36,992 nucleotides of DNA from Candidatus Obscuribacterales bacterium (GCA_019748395.1 JAIEPM010000631.1:1-36992); one strand, 5' to 3'; positions 23,842 to 33,076 are shown, numbered from the stretch's first letter. Notes: generated from the sequence alone by a model not told the origin. Numbers and translations are program-made.

Positions 23842-26547
23842 TTGCAATGGAAGCAGTTTCAGATGTCGGAAAGTCGATTCTCCAAATTCGAGGTTGAAGG
23901 TCCCTCCAAATTCGAAGTCTTAATGGTGTTCTTAGGCATTTTGGGTCCGATGGCCTGTCTTGTGATCGAGAGTTACTTGCACTTCTGTGCGCTCATCTAT
24001 TTCAATCCCATTCCTACGCCTTTCTTTAGCTTTCTGGTGGCTCTCGTTCCTCTTTCCAATATTTTCTCGCTCTCTGTTTATAAAAAGGGTTCACTTGCGG
24101 TACTTCGATATGCAAGTATTTTAAACGGCTTTGCTGTTTGTGTTTCGCTCCTTTATGCAATCGCCTTTTTGCCTTTAGCGCCCCTTGGCCTGGCTTTTAT
24201 AGTTGCTATGGGTATTGGCTTGCTGGTGTTTGCGCCGTTTTTTTCATTCTGCGTCATGCTCAAAATGCGCCGGAAAATTACCGCGCGAATGAAAGAATTT
24301 GGAGCCACTGCATTACCGCTGGATATTTGCGCCTCAATTCTTCTTTTACTTTGCGGAGCCCTTGGATTTTCGGAGGGACTGACCAGAGCTTGTAACGAGC
24401 AGATCTACAGAAATCCTGCAAATGCAGCGAAAGATCTACTCCTGCTGAGAGCCTTCGGCAATACGAACAGCATGCTGCGAGCTTGCTATGGTCTTGATGA
24501 GCGTCGCAACTTCTTAAATATTGGTTCTTATGCAGTATCTCTTTTCGGCGGTATCGAACCACGCCTTTATGACTACTACTACTATAATTCCGACCCCAGG
24601 CGCAGCAACTTTAAGCGAGAGTTGTTCTACCGGGCTACCGGAAGATCCTTCAATTCATTTCCCCGTCCACAGGGGAACTTCGCAGAGATTTTTCCATTCA
24701 GCGACGATGATTATTACTGGTATCAAGGCAATGACCAGGATTTCGCCGGAGAAATTGTCGGTGGTGTGGTAAAAGGGCTGAAGCTCGTTCAGTCGAATAT
24801 CGGCGGTCAGGTTGATCCCGATGCGGCAGTCGAGCATCTGGTTTGGACAATGAAATTCAGCAAGGAGGCTTATGGCAGCCGCGAGTTAAGAACTGAACTT
24901 CAGCTGCCGCCCGGAGCCGTCATCTCCGATTGCTGGTTGATTGTTGACGGTAAGAGGCTTGATGCAAGCTTTCAAGCCCGCAGCCAGGCTCGCACGCAAT
25001 ATGTAAAACAGGCAAACAATCAGCAAACCGGTTTACTCGTTGCGACTGCAGGCCCGGGGCGCGTACTTATACAGGCGCCTGCAATAAACGGGAGTCTTGA
25101 TCTCTGTGTGCAAATCGATGCGCCCATGGAAATAGAATCAGAGAACAAAGCTCTCTGCACGCTGCCGTCGCTGATTGAGCGCAACTTTGAACTTGCCTGC
25201 CAAACTGAAGTGAAGCTCGTTCAACTCGCCAAAACATCAAGCGATGTTTCTCTTTTGCAGGTAAAGTCGGCTAGATCTGCAAGAAAATTCAGCAACGCGC
25301 AGTTATTTATGGGACCGGATTATGTACTTGATGGTTTTGACGCCCCGCCCTTTTCCGAGTATAGCCGTGACAAGAATAAGCAAGCTTTTCTTTCTGAGAA
25401 TCCATACAACGCATCGACTCGCGGGGCTCAGATAATTCGCAAAAGTCGACTGAAAGAGAAGCCTCTTGTAGTTGTGCTTGACGGCTCGGCGAGTATGGAA
25501 AAATCTATAAAAGAACTCTTAGATGGCTTATCTCAGATAGTGTTTTCCGATGCGACTTTGGTTTGGGCCTCCGATGAGCCGATTCTTGTTGCGGAGCATG
25601 TTCGCACAGATAGCTCAGTCTGGAAAAATGCTCTTGCGCGTATTGCGGACTCCGCCTGTGTGGGAGGTCAGGATAATGCTGCGGCCTTAGCTCTTGCTTT
25701 CAACTCCGTGGATTTAAAGCAAGGTTCAAACATTGTCTGGTTGCATGGACCGCAAGCGGTGGAAATCGGCAAATTGAAAATGGACGAGCTATGGCGTCCA
25801 CTTTCGGCAAAATCGACGCTATATGAGTATCAGGCCGCCATGGGTCCTAACAAGCTGATTAAGAGTCTGGACAAGAGCCCATCGGTAAAATCGATTTCCC
25901 ATGTTTACGGCTTGAGGTCGGACCTGGAATCGGTATTTTTACAACTGGCCGGACGCAAGGATGTTTTTGAAATTGAGCGTAAGTTTATCGCGGCAAAAAC
26001 TGCAGAGCAGATTAACGCGCCCACTTTCTTAAGCCAGCTTTGTGCCAATGACTGGATACTCCAGAGACTTGGTGATGAGAGGGAAAATGCATTAAACGGC
26101 AAAATTGCTCAAGGCTATCATATTGTCACTCCTCTTACTTCTGCAATCGTTGTCTTGCCGACTGACTGGACTGTGCAAACTGAATCGACTTCAGAAAGAG
26201 ATGAAAGTGTTTCCTTAGATTCTACTGCCGCTCATGATAAATTGAAGGCAAGCTCGGCTGGGGAAGCTGCCCCTACTGCCACAGCAGCGATCTCCGGAGC
26301 TAAAGCTGAGCTTAATTCAGCTACTGCAAATAAGTCTTCCGCCGGCAGCTCGAAAGAACAGAGCGCTCAGGTCTTAACTGATGCCCCCAGTGTTGCTCCC
26401 ATTCCAATCGATACTAATTCGAACAACATTATGGATATTGCCACCAAGCCTGAGCCGCCTTTGAATATGTTGATCTTGATTTCAATGTTTGTTGCAGCAT
26501 TGATAGCCTGGAAACAAAGAGTGCTGAAATCAAAGTGCGCACGCTGA
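23842..26547 (+). CDS. VIT plus VWA-like multi-pass protein with C-terminal PEP-type sorting signal
   Basis: A 901-residue protein. The N-terminus has about five membrane helices (residues about 27-47, 57-77, 90-110, 112-135, 159-177). A VIT-like domain follows (about 310-450, with ELRTELQLPPGAVISDCWL and YVKQANNQQTGLL). A VWA-like domain has the metal-site motif DGSAS at 547-551. After a low-complexity Ser/Ala region (about 785-860), the C-terminus reads Lys-Pro-Glu-Pro-Pro at 869-873, then one helix (about 874-892) and a basic tail. This is the layout of PEP-CTERM-type exosortase substrates. VIT proteins with N-terminal helices paired with exosortases are known in Bacteroidetes (the MSEP-CTERM and XrtN systems). 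The TTG start has AGGAG six bases upstream. It overlaps the exosortase gene by 13 bases. Confidence 0.85.
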   Translation: MQWKQFQMSESRFSKFEVEGPSKFEVLMVFLGILGPMACLVIESYLHFCALIYFNPIPTPFFSFLVALVPLSNIFSLSVYKKGSLAVLRYASILNGFAVCVSLLYAIAFLPLAPLGLAFIVAMGIGLLVFAPFFSFCVMLKMRRKITARMKEFGATALPLDICASILLLLCGALGFSEGLTRACNEQIYRNPANAAKDLLLLRAFGNTNSMLRACYGLDERRNFLNIGSYAVSLFGGIEPRLYDYYYYNSDPRRSNFKRELFYRATGRSFNSFPRPQGNFAEIFPFSDDDYYWYQGNDQDFAGEIVGGVVKGLKLVQSNIGGQVDPDAAVEHLVWTMKFSKEAYGSRELRTELQLPPGAVISDCWLIVDGKRLDASFQARSQARTQYVKQANNQQTGLLVATAGPGRVLIQAPAINGSLDLCVQIDAPMEIESENKALCTLPSLIERNFELACQTEVKLVQLAKTSSDVSLLQVKSARSARKFSNAQLFMGPDYVLDGFDAPPFSEYSRDKNKQAFLSENPYNASTRGAQIIRKSRLKEKPLVVVLDGSASMEKSIKELLDGLSQIVFSDATLVWASDEPILVAEHVRTDSSVWKNALARIADSACVGGQDNAAALALAFNSVDLKQGSNIVWLHGPQAVEIGKLKMDELWRPLSAKSTLYEYQAAMGPNKLIKSLDKSPSVKSISHVYGLRSDLESVFLQLAGRKDVFEIERKFIAAKTAEQINAPTFLSQLCANDWILQRLGDERENALNGKIAQGYHIVTPLTSAIVVLPTDWTVQTESTSERDESVSLDSTAAHDKLKASSAGEAAPTATAAISGAKAELNSATANKSSAGSSKEQSAQVLTDAPSVAPIPIDTNSNNIMDIATKPEPPLNMLILISMFVAALIAWKQRVLKSKCAR

Positions 26548-27929
26548 AGGTTTTTGCCATTGTTCTTATTTCTTGCGGCTTCTGGCCTGTATGGCGATGG
26601 TATATTTCCAGAACTTTCGATGCTAGTGACGAGCCGTGGGGACTGCTTTCGATTGCAGCAATAATATTTTTGTATTTTCTAGAATCGAAAGAAGCTTCTT
26701 CGACGCAATCAGTGCGGGCTTACAGGTTCTATTCTGCGGCTTTAATTCTTTCGCTCTTATTCTACATAGTATCTTTGATATATCTGCCGCATTTGATTCA
26801 GGCTTTGCTGATGGTTTTGAGCCTTTTCTTTTTACTTTCTATGAGTTTTCGAATGCCCTCTAAATTGGGAGTTTTAGGGTTGTTTTTACTGGCATTACCA
26901 GTGCTGCCTTCTTTGAATTTTTTCGTAAGTTATCCGCTGAGAATGTTTATAACCGCCGCGTCGAGACAGTTGCTCAATTTAGCATCGATTCCGGTTGTGC
27001 AGGACGGAACGATGCTGATGCTCGGAGCTAAGCTGGTTTCGGTCGACGCGCCTTGTAGCGGAGTTAACATGCTCTGGTCATCGGCTTTTCTGGCTTGCTT
27101 ATGCATGTGTTTGAGACGTTTGAATTTGATAAGCTCGACAATGCTGTCGTTTGCAGCTCTGATTTTGATATTGTTCGCCAATGTATTGAGAGTCTCGGCG
27201 TTGACAATCTTCAGTTTTCAGTCAGCCGTTATGCCGGAGTCTATTGTGAAAGAGGAGCCAATCATTCACCTTCTGACCGGGCTAAGTGTTTTTGTTCTGG
27301 TTGCTCTGGGTATTGCCTTTCTTTCCGGCTATTTGCAAAACTTAGAGAAGAAAAGCGCGCCGAAGCTGAAAGATCCGGATAATGTAATTCCAAGAATCAT
27401 GGCGAAAAGCAATGCCGGTTCAAATAAGGTGCTTCTCTTGAGCATGCTTCTTTCTGCGCTGGCTGCAATCGTACCTCTCTGTTTGAAGGAGCCTGCCGGA
27501 ACAGCGCTGGAAGCTGAACCTCGCTGGCCGCTGAAAATCAATGGCGCTGAAGTCAGAGTCCTGGAAAGCAACGAAACACGCGATAAATTTGCTGAATCTT
27601 TTCCGGGGAAGATTAAAGTGTTTAGCGATGGCAGCCGCAAATATATTATGAGATGGATTCATACCGAAAGTCGGCAACTGCATCCAAGCAGCGATTGTTA
27701 TAAGGGGATGGGTTTCAGCATAGAGCACGGACCACTTGTTTCAATACTCGGAAATCGCTATAGCTCGTTCATAGCAGTAAAAAACGGCAGGAAATATAGA
27801 ATTCTTGAACGGATATATGATGAGCATGGCTCTTCTTGGACTGAGCCCTCCGAGTGGTATTGGGCTGCAACTCTGGATAAGACAAGCGGTCCATGGTGGG
27901 ATCTGGTTGTCATTGAGAACCTGAAGTGA
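26535..27929 (+). CDS. exosortase fused to EpsI-like C-terminal domain
   Basis: A 464-residue integral membrane transpeptidase-like enzyme. About eight hydrophobic helices fill residues 5-270. The exosortase catalytic residues are all present: Cys174 in VDAPCSGVNMLWS, Arg219 in FANVLRVSAL and His245 in PIIHLLTGLSVF. After a further helix (about 298-316), a soluble domain (about 330-464) includes WPLKINGAEVRVLE and LHPSSDCYKGMGFSI. That resembles the EpsI/DUF3485 domain found next to or fused with exosortases. The predicted task is to cut and transfer proteins at a Pro-Glu-Pro-type C-terminal signal. Its GTG start lies inside the end of the VIT/VWA gene, so translation is probably coupled, and that gene product carries such a signal. 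Confidence 0.88.
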   Translation: MRTLKVFAIVLISCGFWPVWRWYISRTFDASDEPWGLLSIAAIIFLYFLESKEASSTQSVRAYRFYSAALILSLLFYIVSLIYLPHLIQALLMVLSLFFLLSMSFRMPSKLGVLGLFLLALPVLPSLNFFVSYPLRMFITAASRQLLNLASIPVVQDGTMLMLGAKLVSVDAPCSGVNMLWSSAFLACLCMCLRRLNLISSTMLSFAALILILFANVLRVSALTIFSFQSAVMPESIVKEEPIIHLLTGLSVFVLVALGIAFLSGYLQNLEKKSAPKLKDPDNVIPRIMAKSNAGSNKVLLLSMLLSALAAIVPLCLKEPAGTALEAEPRWPLKINGAEVRVLESNETRDKFAESFPGKIKVFSDGSRKYIMRWIHTESRQLHPSSDCYKGMGFSIEHGPLVSILGNRYSSFIAVKNGRKYRILERIYDEHGSSWTEPSEWYWAATLDKTSGPWWDLVVIENLK

Positions 27930-28013
27930 AATGTTTTACTGTGTTATCATCGGACTGCATTTTAAGCTCTGAATATTTGTCGAGGCTGTTCATTTGCATT
28001 GTGAGCGCTACTG

Positions 28014-29951
28014 ATGAGTCAAAATCAGAAATCTGAGCAGCATCAAGCAGACCGGCTCGCTGCTATCCCGGGGATTCCAGCCAGATTTGAAGTGCATGAA
28101 ATTATTTCGAAGGGCAGCTCCGGTTTCTTGTATCGGGCTCACGATTCTTTGCTGTCCCGTAATGTTGCCATAAAAGTATTGAATCTGGACAGTTTGAGCG
28201 ATTTTTACAAAGAGCGCTTCCTGCTCGAGGCAAAGGCGCTGGCTCAGTTGAAGCATCCAAACATCGTGCAGATATTGAGCTTTGGAATTACAGAGCAAGG
28301 AAGTCCATATTATGTGATGGAACTTTTGTCGGGCGAGACACTGGCTCAGGAGTTGGAGCGCTTTGGTCGCCTGGAATCAAAACGATTCTATGAATTGAGT
28401 TCTCAGCTATGTCAGGCGCTGGCAGAGATTCATAAGCAGGATGTCGTGCACAGAGATCTCAAACCCGGCAATATAATTCAAACGCTTGACCAGGACGGAA
28501 AGCAGCTTGCAAAAATAATTGATTTCGGCGTAGCGCTTTTAGACTCTTCCGTTCATTCAGGAGACACCATGACACTGCCGAAAAATTATGTCGGTACCGT
28601 GCGTTATATGAGCCCCGAGCAATGCCGTGGTGAGCGTGGTGACAAACTTTCAGATATATTTTCTCTAGGCTGCATCATGTATGAATGTATCAGCGGTGAG
28701 GCTCCTCTTTCGGCTGATGCTCCGGCAGCAACAATTTACAGGCATCTAAATGAGGACGCCGCTGCACTCAAATTTCGAACTGATTCGGAGGAGCTGGGAA
28801 GGCTCAGCTATCTAATTGCTCGCTGTCTTGAACGCGATAAAAACAAGCGAATTGCTGAGGCTTTAGAGATCAAAAAGGAACTGGATGAAATTTTCGCCTC
28901 TGGTTCGCTTGAGTTGAGTTTAGTTACTGAAGCGTCCAAGGCAGACGCCTCAAAGAATCTGAAAAATATGATTTTGGGTTGTCTGCTTGTTTTGTTGCTA
29001 ATCGGCATCGGCATTTATTATCGAAAGAGTGGAGATAGACAGAGTGATTTGAATAGCGGAAGGAAGCCTGTATCGACAGCCATTGCAAAACCAGTCAGAG
29101 TCAGATTGAGCATTTTGTTCGGTGACTGGCGGCAAATACGGGAATCGACAGACGAAAAAGCAATGGAAGGACGCCGGGAAATTTTGCGAAAGACCAAAGA
29201 ACTCTTGCCCGAGCTCATAAACAAAAGCAATTTGCGTTTTGCTGCATATGAATTCATTGCAGTGCTTCAACGTGAACTAAAGCGACCAATTTCCGAACAG
29301 CTTGCCTCTGAGGAGTCTGCTCTAAACTGTTGTGAATATGCAGCAGGAGATTATGTTACTAACGCGGCCAGACCGTTATGTATTCTGTCTGAGATCTATC
29401 TTGATCTTGGCAAAAAAGCTGAAGCTGAGCGCTACGCGCAGCGGTGCCTGAGTTTGGTGGATAACTCATTGCTTGCAAAACGGGAAGGCAAAGAAATAAG
29501 ATCTTTTCAGAATATCGATGATTTTGACAGCTTTGCAGGAAAGGAAAAGTCGAGAGCTAATCTGGTTCTAGGGGTTATTTATTTGGAGCGAGGTGACTTT
29601 GCTAAGGGTGAGGCCTATTTTAATGAAGCCCAAAGTTTCCAGCATGGAAGCAAGAGCTCAAAAGCCGAGTCCTTGCAGGTTCAGAGAAAGGCTGAGATTT
29701 ATATAGCTCTGGATAAGCCTGTTCTGGCAGAGCGAGCGGTCCGGAACTATTTAGAACAGCTCTTGGATCCTGAATACAATCAGTGGGGCATTGATAATAC
29801 GTTTTATGAGTTGTTGCGATTTGCAAAATGGTCGTCAGAGAAGCATTTTCCAGAACTCAGTCGAGAGATTTACAAGATGACCGATGAACTTGCAAAAACC
29901 GATTCACGTTATCCGGCGCTACTCGATGATTTAAAAGCGCGCAGTAATTGA
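28014..29951 (+). CDS. membrane Ser/Thr protein kinase with TPR C-terminal region
   Basis: A 645-residue Hanks-type kinase. The kinase domain (about 25-290) has the Gly-rich loop ISKGSSGF, catalytic Lys54 in VAIKVLNLD, Asp148 in VVHRDLKPGN, DFG at 170-172 and MSPEQCRGE in the activation segment. One membrane helix (about 319-337) follows. The last 300 residues form helical repeats of TPR type (AGDYVTNAARPLCILSEIYLDLG, LVLGVIYLERGDFAKGEAYFNEA), which should lie outside the membrane. This is a typical receptor-kinase layout with an external TPR region. The gene follows the exosortase gene by 84 bases. Its 3' end overlaps the convergent kinase gene by 43 bases. Confidence 0.92.
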   Translation: MSQNQKSEQHQADRLAAIPGIPARFEVHEIISKGSSGFLYRAHDSLLSRNVAIKVLNLDSLSDFYKERFLLEAKALAQLKHPNIVQILSFGITEQGSPYYVMELLSGETLAQELERFGRLESKRFYELSSQLCQALAEIHKQDVVHRDLKPGNIIQTLDQDGKQLAKIIDFGVALLDSSVHSGDTMTLPKNYVGTVRYMSPEQCRGERGDKLSDIFSLGCIMYECISGEAPLSADAPAATIYRHLNEDAAALKFRTDSEELGRLSYLIARCLERDKNKRIAEALEIKKELDEIFASGSLELSLVTEASKADASKNLKNMILGCLLVLLLIGIGIYYRKSGDRQSDLNSGRKPVSTAIAKPVRVRLSILFGDWRQIRESTDEKAMEGRREILRKTKELLPELINKSNLRFAAYEFIAVLQRELKRPISEQLASEESALNCCEYAAGDYVTNAARPLCILSEIYLDLGKKAEAERYAQRCLSLVDNSLLAKREGKEIRSFQNIDDFDSFAGKEKSRANLVLGVIYLERGDFAKGEAYFNEAQSFQHGSKSSKAESLQVQRKAEIYIALDKPVLAERAVRNYLEQLLDPEYNQWGIDNTFYELLRFAKWSSEKHFPELSREIYKMTDELAKTDSRYPALLDDLKARSN

Positions 29952-31372
29952 TCCTTCAATTTTGAAACTGAAGTGAATCTATCTTTGTAATCCTGAGCGC
30001 TTGCCTGCGCGATAAGGTCATTTAATTCCTGAGAGATATCGCTATTGATTGAAGAGGGATTGCTGGCTTTAAGTGCAATTGGATCTTCTGCCGTGAGTAC
30101 GTAATGAATAGTGCCGGCCAGCGAATATAGATCTGTTAGTTCGTTGGTACTACCATTGAATTGCTCGGGTGCCATGTATGCCAACTTACCTGCTGATTCG
30201 CCGTTTTCTTCGTCAGAGTTGATTGCAACGGCGAAATCTATAAGCACAAGTTTGCCGCTTGAATTTACCATCAAGTTATCCGGAGTGAAGTCGCGGTGGA
30301 TCAAGGGCGGTTCAAGACCGTGCAATGTTTCAAGAAGCTCGCACATTTGCAAGGCCATTTGAATAGCCTCCCGTTCCGGAACAGGTCCTTGTTCTTTAAT
30401 TAATTTGCGCAGTGTTTTGCCTTCAATAAATTCCAGTACTAAATAAGCGCGGTGGTCTTCGACAAATGAATCAATATACTTAACTATTTGAGGGTGTTTG
30501 ACCGATTCAAGAGCGAGCGCTTCTGCATGGAAAGCTTCGAGAGCTTGTTTTCTTGCGTGCAAGTCGGCGTAGACCGGCAAAATTGTTTCTTTCAAAACTA
30601 AAAGCTCTGATTTTTCGCAATCAAAGGCCAGATAGGCTGTAGCTTGTCCGCCTCCGCCCAGTCGCTTCTTGATTTCGAATCTGTTTTTGAGTTTGCTGTT
30701 TTCAAGCAATGGTGTCAGGCGCTCGCGGCCGGGAGGGGCAGAAAGTGCATCCAGCCATATATCGGTAAAGCTGAGATTCCTTGATGGTTTAATTGCATCA
30801 AGAGCACCGGGTTCAATGGCAGTGAGCTTGCAGTGAGTTTTTATGAGTGTGGAAAGTTCCTCTCTGGTTTCATCTGATTCCAGATTAGCCAGCGGAATTT
30901 TGATGCTAGCTTTGCTGTTTTGTTTTGATTGAAGACATAGAAGCGACGTGCGTGAGTCTGCGCTTGCTTTTGGGCGTTCGATGCCGACTGTTTCAATCTC
31001 ATCCCATCCAAGAGTGGGGCCTTCTAAAGGAAAAAACAGGCTCTGCCAGACCATTCTGATGCCACGACTGTTCGCTATAATTCTGTAGGGACATGGTCTA
31101 AAAGCAAGGTAGCCGATTAGTGCGGCAAGCAGTGCTGCCGTGCCCTGCAGAACGTGATGCGCGAAGACGGAAGCTCCTGAGCTTCCCAGCTGTGACACGG
31201 GTAGAAATTCTACAAGCCATAAGACCGGCAGGGGTCCGTAAACAAAAAAGAAAATTGCGATTGCTAGAAGGAGCATGCGAGCTGCTATCGAGTGTCTTTC
31301 AAAAAGGAAGTCTTCAATCCAGCGTCTGGCAAAGCTTGGTTTATGGATGTTTAGTACTTGTACTTCGCTCAT
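29909..31372 (-). CDS. membrane Ser/Thr protein kinase, DFG changed to DFA
   Basis: A 487-residue protein. Two membrane helices lie near the N-terminus (about 33-57 and 67-90), followed by a PH-like or unknown region to about 215. The kinase domain (about 232-480) has KRLGGGGQATAYLA, Lys261 in LVLKETILP, Asp361 in IHRDFTPDN and MAPEQF in the activation segment. The metal-binding motif reads Asp379-Phe380-Ala381 rather than DFG. Because Lys, both Asp residues and APE remain, it may still be active. It is the second gene of a tandem kinase pair: its ATG overlaps the stop of the gene upstream (ATGA, 31369-31372). At its own end it overlaps the convergent kinase gene. Confidence 0.9.
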   Translation of the reverse strand: MSEVQVLNIHKPSFARRWIEDFLFERHSIAARMLLLAIAIFFFVYGPLPVLWLVEFLPVSQLGSSGASVFAHHVLQGTAALLAALIGYLAFRPCPYRIIANSRGIRMVWQSLFFPLEGPTLGWDEIETVGIERPKASADSRTSLLCLQSKQNSKASIKIPLANLESDETREELSTLIKTHCKLTAIEPGALDAIKPSRNLSFTDIWLDALSAPPGRERLTPLLENSKLKNRFEIKKRLGGGGQATAYLAFDCEKSELLVLKETILPVYADLHARKQALEAFHAEALALESVKHPQIVKYIDSFVEDHRAYLVLEFIEGKTLRKLIKEQGPVPEREAIQMALQMCELLETLHGLEPPLIHRDFTPDNLMVNSSGKLVLIDFAVAINSDEENGESAGKLAYMAPEQFNGSTNELTDLYSLAGTIHYVLTAEDPIALKASNPSSINSDISQELNDLIAQASAQDYKDRFTSVSKLKDQLLRAFKSSSSAG

Positions 31373-32796
31373 GCTTCGCTTACCGCCGGAGCTCGTGATT
31401 TTTTCAAAGTTTCGATTTCTAAAAGCAATTCTCGACTATTCGGCCTTTTATCTTCCTCTTCATGAGTGCAACGCCTGATTAACTCATCAAATTCCTCTGA
31501 AATGGAAACTCCCAGAGATCGCGGTGAAGACACTGAAAGTGCCTCAGGCAGCTTTGCCGTCAACAAATAATGCAAGCTTTTACCCAGAGAGTAAATGTCG
31601 CTCTTGGGGCTGGGTTTGGCGCGAAACTGTTCTGGTGCTATGTATGCTTGTTTGCCGATGATTGTTCCGGTGAAAGTACCGGCTATTTCTTTTGCTGCTC
31701 CGAAATCTATTAATGCGATGCTTTCGTTTGACCGGAGCAAAATATTCTCAGGGCTCAGATCCCGATGAACTATCGGCGAAGCCTGACCATGCAAATAGGC
31801 AAGTGTTTCAGCTAAGTCACTTGCCCATTGCAGCACCATTTCCTCGCTTTGCCGACCATCTCTTAAGATGACCCGGCCAAGGTCTACTCCTTCCAGATAT
31901 TCCAGACTCATGTAATGGCGACCATTTTCAATGAAATAGTCGTAGACCCTGGCCAGATTCTTATGGTTCAGCTTGCTCAGTAAGCTTGCTTCTCGGCGAA
32001 AGAGCTCTTCTGCTTTGCTTGTGACTTCTTCGTTATCAGGAAAAACCGATTCTTTCAGAACTATATTCCGGCCGTCATGACTGCGCGCCAGGTAAACAGC
32101 GGCAAAACCGCCAAAGCCCAGTTGTCTGAGAATATGGTAGCGTCCTTCCTGAATTTTGCTTCCCGGCTCAAGGGGAGCAAAGGTTGCTCCGGAGAATTTG
32201 TTTGCTAAAGATTTCTCCCATATCTGTGTATAGCTGGCCAGTTCGCCGCGATTGCCGGACTGCAAGGCGTATTCAAAGTCGTCAAGCTCGGCGTCTCTGA
32301 CGCAATTGCTCGCGCATGATTCAAATGCAATCAAAAACTGTTCCAGTTCATCTTTCTCGAAGCGCTTTAACTGCAACACGGCGTTGCCGCCGCTTTTGAA
32401 AAAGAGCGTAAGATGCTCGTCGTTTTGAAACGTTTCGCCGCGCTTCCAGTTAAGCTTGATTCGAGCAAGATCGTCCCAGCTTCTCTGCAAGCGGAAATTC
32501 ATGCTGCTCAGGTAAGCCAGAGGGAAGCAGAGTCCTTGTTTGCTTATTCTGATCAGCTTGTCTTCAAATAAAAATGCAAGCAGTCCGGAGCCCATAGTAA
32601 TCAAGCTGAGGCAGGCAAGAAATCCAAGAGCGGCTGCAATGTTCACATTTGCCGGGAGTTTGAGCAAAAGGACTATGTACAAAACGACAATGCCCGGTAT
32701 GGCCAGCCCCCAGACGGGAAAGAGAAGCATCATGATTGCCAGACCCGCCTTATGCTCAGGTCGCTTTTCAATCATGCGTAGGTCGAATTCGGCCAA
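31369..32796 (-). CDS. membrane Ser/Thr protein kinase
   Basis: A 475-residue paralog of the next gene. Two N-terminal membrane helices (about 18-42 and 50-75) are followed by a region of about 130 residues. The kinase domain (about 215-470) has LRQLGFGGFAAVYLA, Lys in NIVLKESVFP, Asp346 in IVHRDLSPEN, DFG at 364-366 and YIAPEQFRAKP. All residues needed for activity are present. The ATGA overlap with the downstream kinase indicates coupled translation, so the two membrane kinases are probably made together. The upstream gap of 280 bases is shared with the divergent secreted-protein gene at 33077. Confidence 0.92.
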   Translation of the reverse strand: MAEFDLRMIEKRPEHKAGLAIMMLLFPVWGLAIPGIVVLYIVLLLKLPANVNIAAALGFLACLSLITMGSGLLAFLFEDKLIRISKQGLCFPLAYLSSMNFRLQRSWDDLARIKLNWKRGETFQNDEHLTLFFKSGGNAVLQLKRFEKDELEQFLIAFESCASNCVRDAELDDFEYALQSGNRGELASYTQIWEKSLANKFSGATFAPLEPGSKIQEGRYHILRQLGFGGFAAVYLARSHDGRNIVLKESVFPDNEEVTSKAEELFRREASLLSKLNHKNLARVYDYFIENGRHYMSLEYLEGVDLGRVILRDGRQSEEMVLQWASDLAETLAYLHGQASPIVHRDLSPENILLRSNESIALIDFGAAKEIAGTFTGTIIGKQAYIAPEQFRAKPSPKSDIYSLGKSLHYLLTAKLPEALSVSSPRSLGVSISEEFDELIRRCTHEEEDKRPNSRELLLEIETLKKSRAPAVSEA

Positions 32797-32938
32797 GGTT
32801 TCTTCTGAATCAATAGTGTCATCTGCCTTTATAGAATTTTGTCGGCGCGACTGTCAATAGCAGATGCCGAGTGCAGAAGCTTCCAATTACCTATAAATGA
32901 ACAAGAAACGACCTTACAGTCAGTTAACAAAGCTTCCG

Positions 32939-33021
32939 GGAACAGGATCCGGCTCAGGGCGTCACTAAACACATAAGTTCTGAAATGAGCGAAAACCCGA
33001 AAAGCAGTGAGGACCTGTTCC
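32939..33021. repeat. long-range inverted repeat in the leader of the gene at 33077
   Basis: GGAACAGG(A)TCC at 32939-32950 pairs with GGACCTGTTCC at 33011-33021. This makes an 11-bp stem with one bulged A around about 60 bases. It lies 55 bases before the start codon, so it could fold in the mRNA leader. I match it to no known riboswitch class. Confidence 0.45.
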
Positions 33022-33076
33022 GCTGGTTTTGTAGCTTCTGTCGTCTTTCCTAATTAATCAAATGAGGTTCACCGCC

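Noticed and set aside
32939-33021. Leader hairpin as a cyclic-di-GMP or other known riboswitch
   Set aside because: I could not find the conserved core bases of any class I know, so only the inverted repeat is reported.
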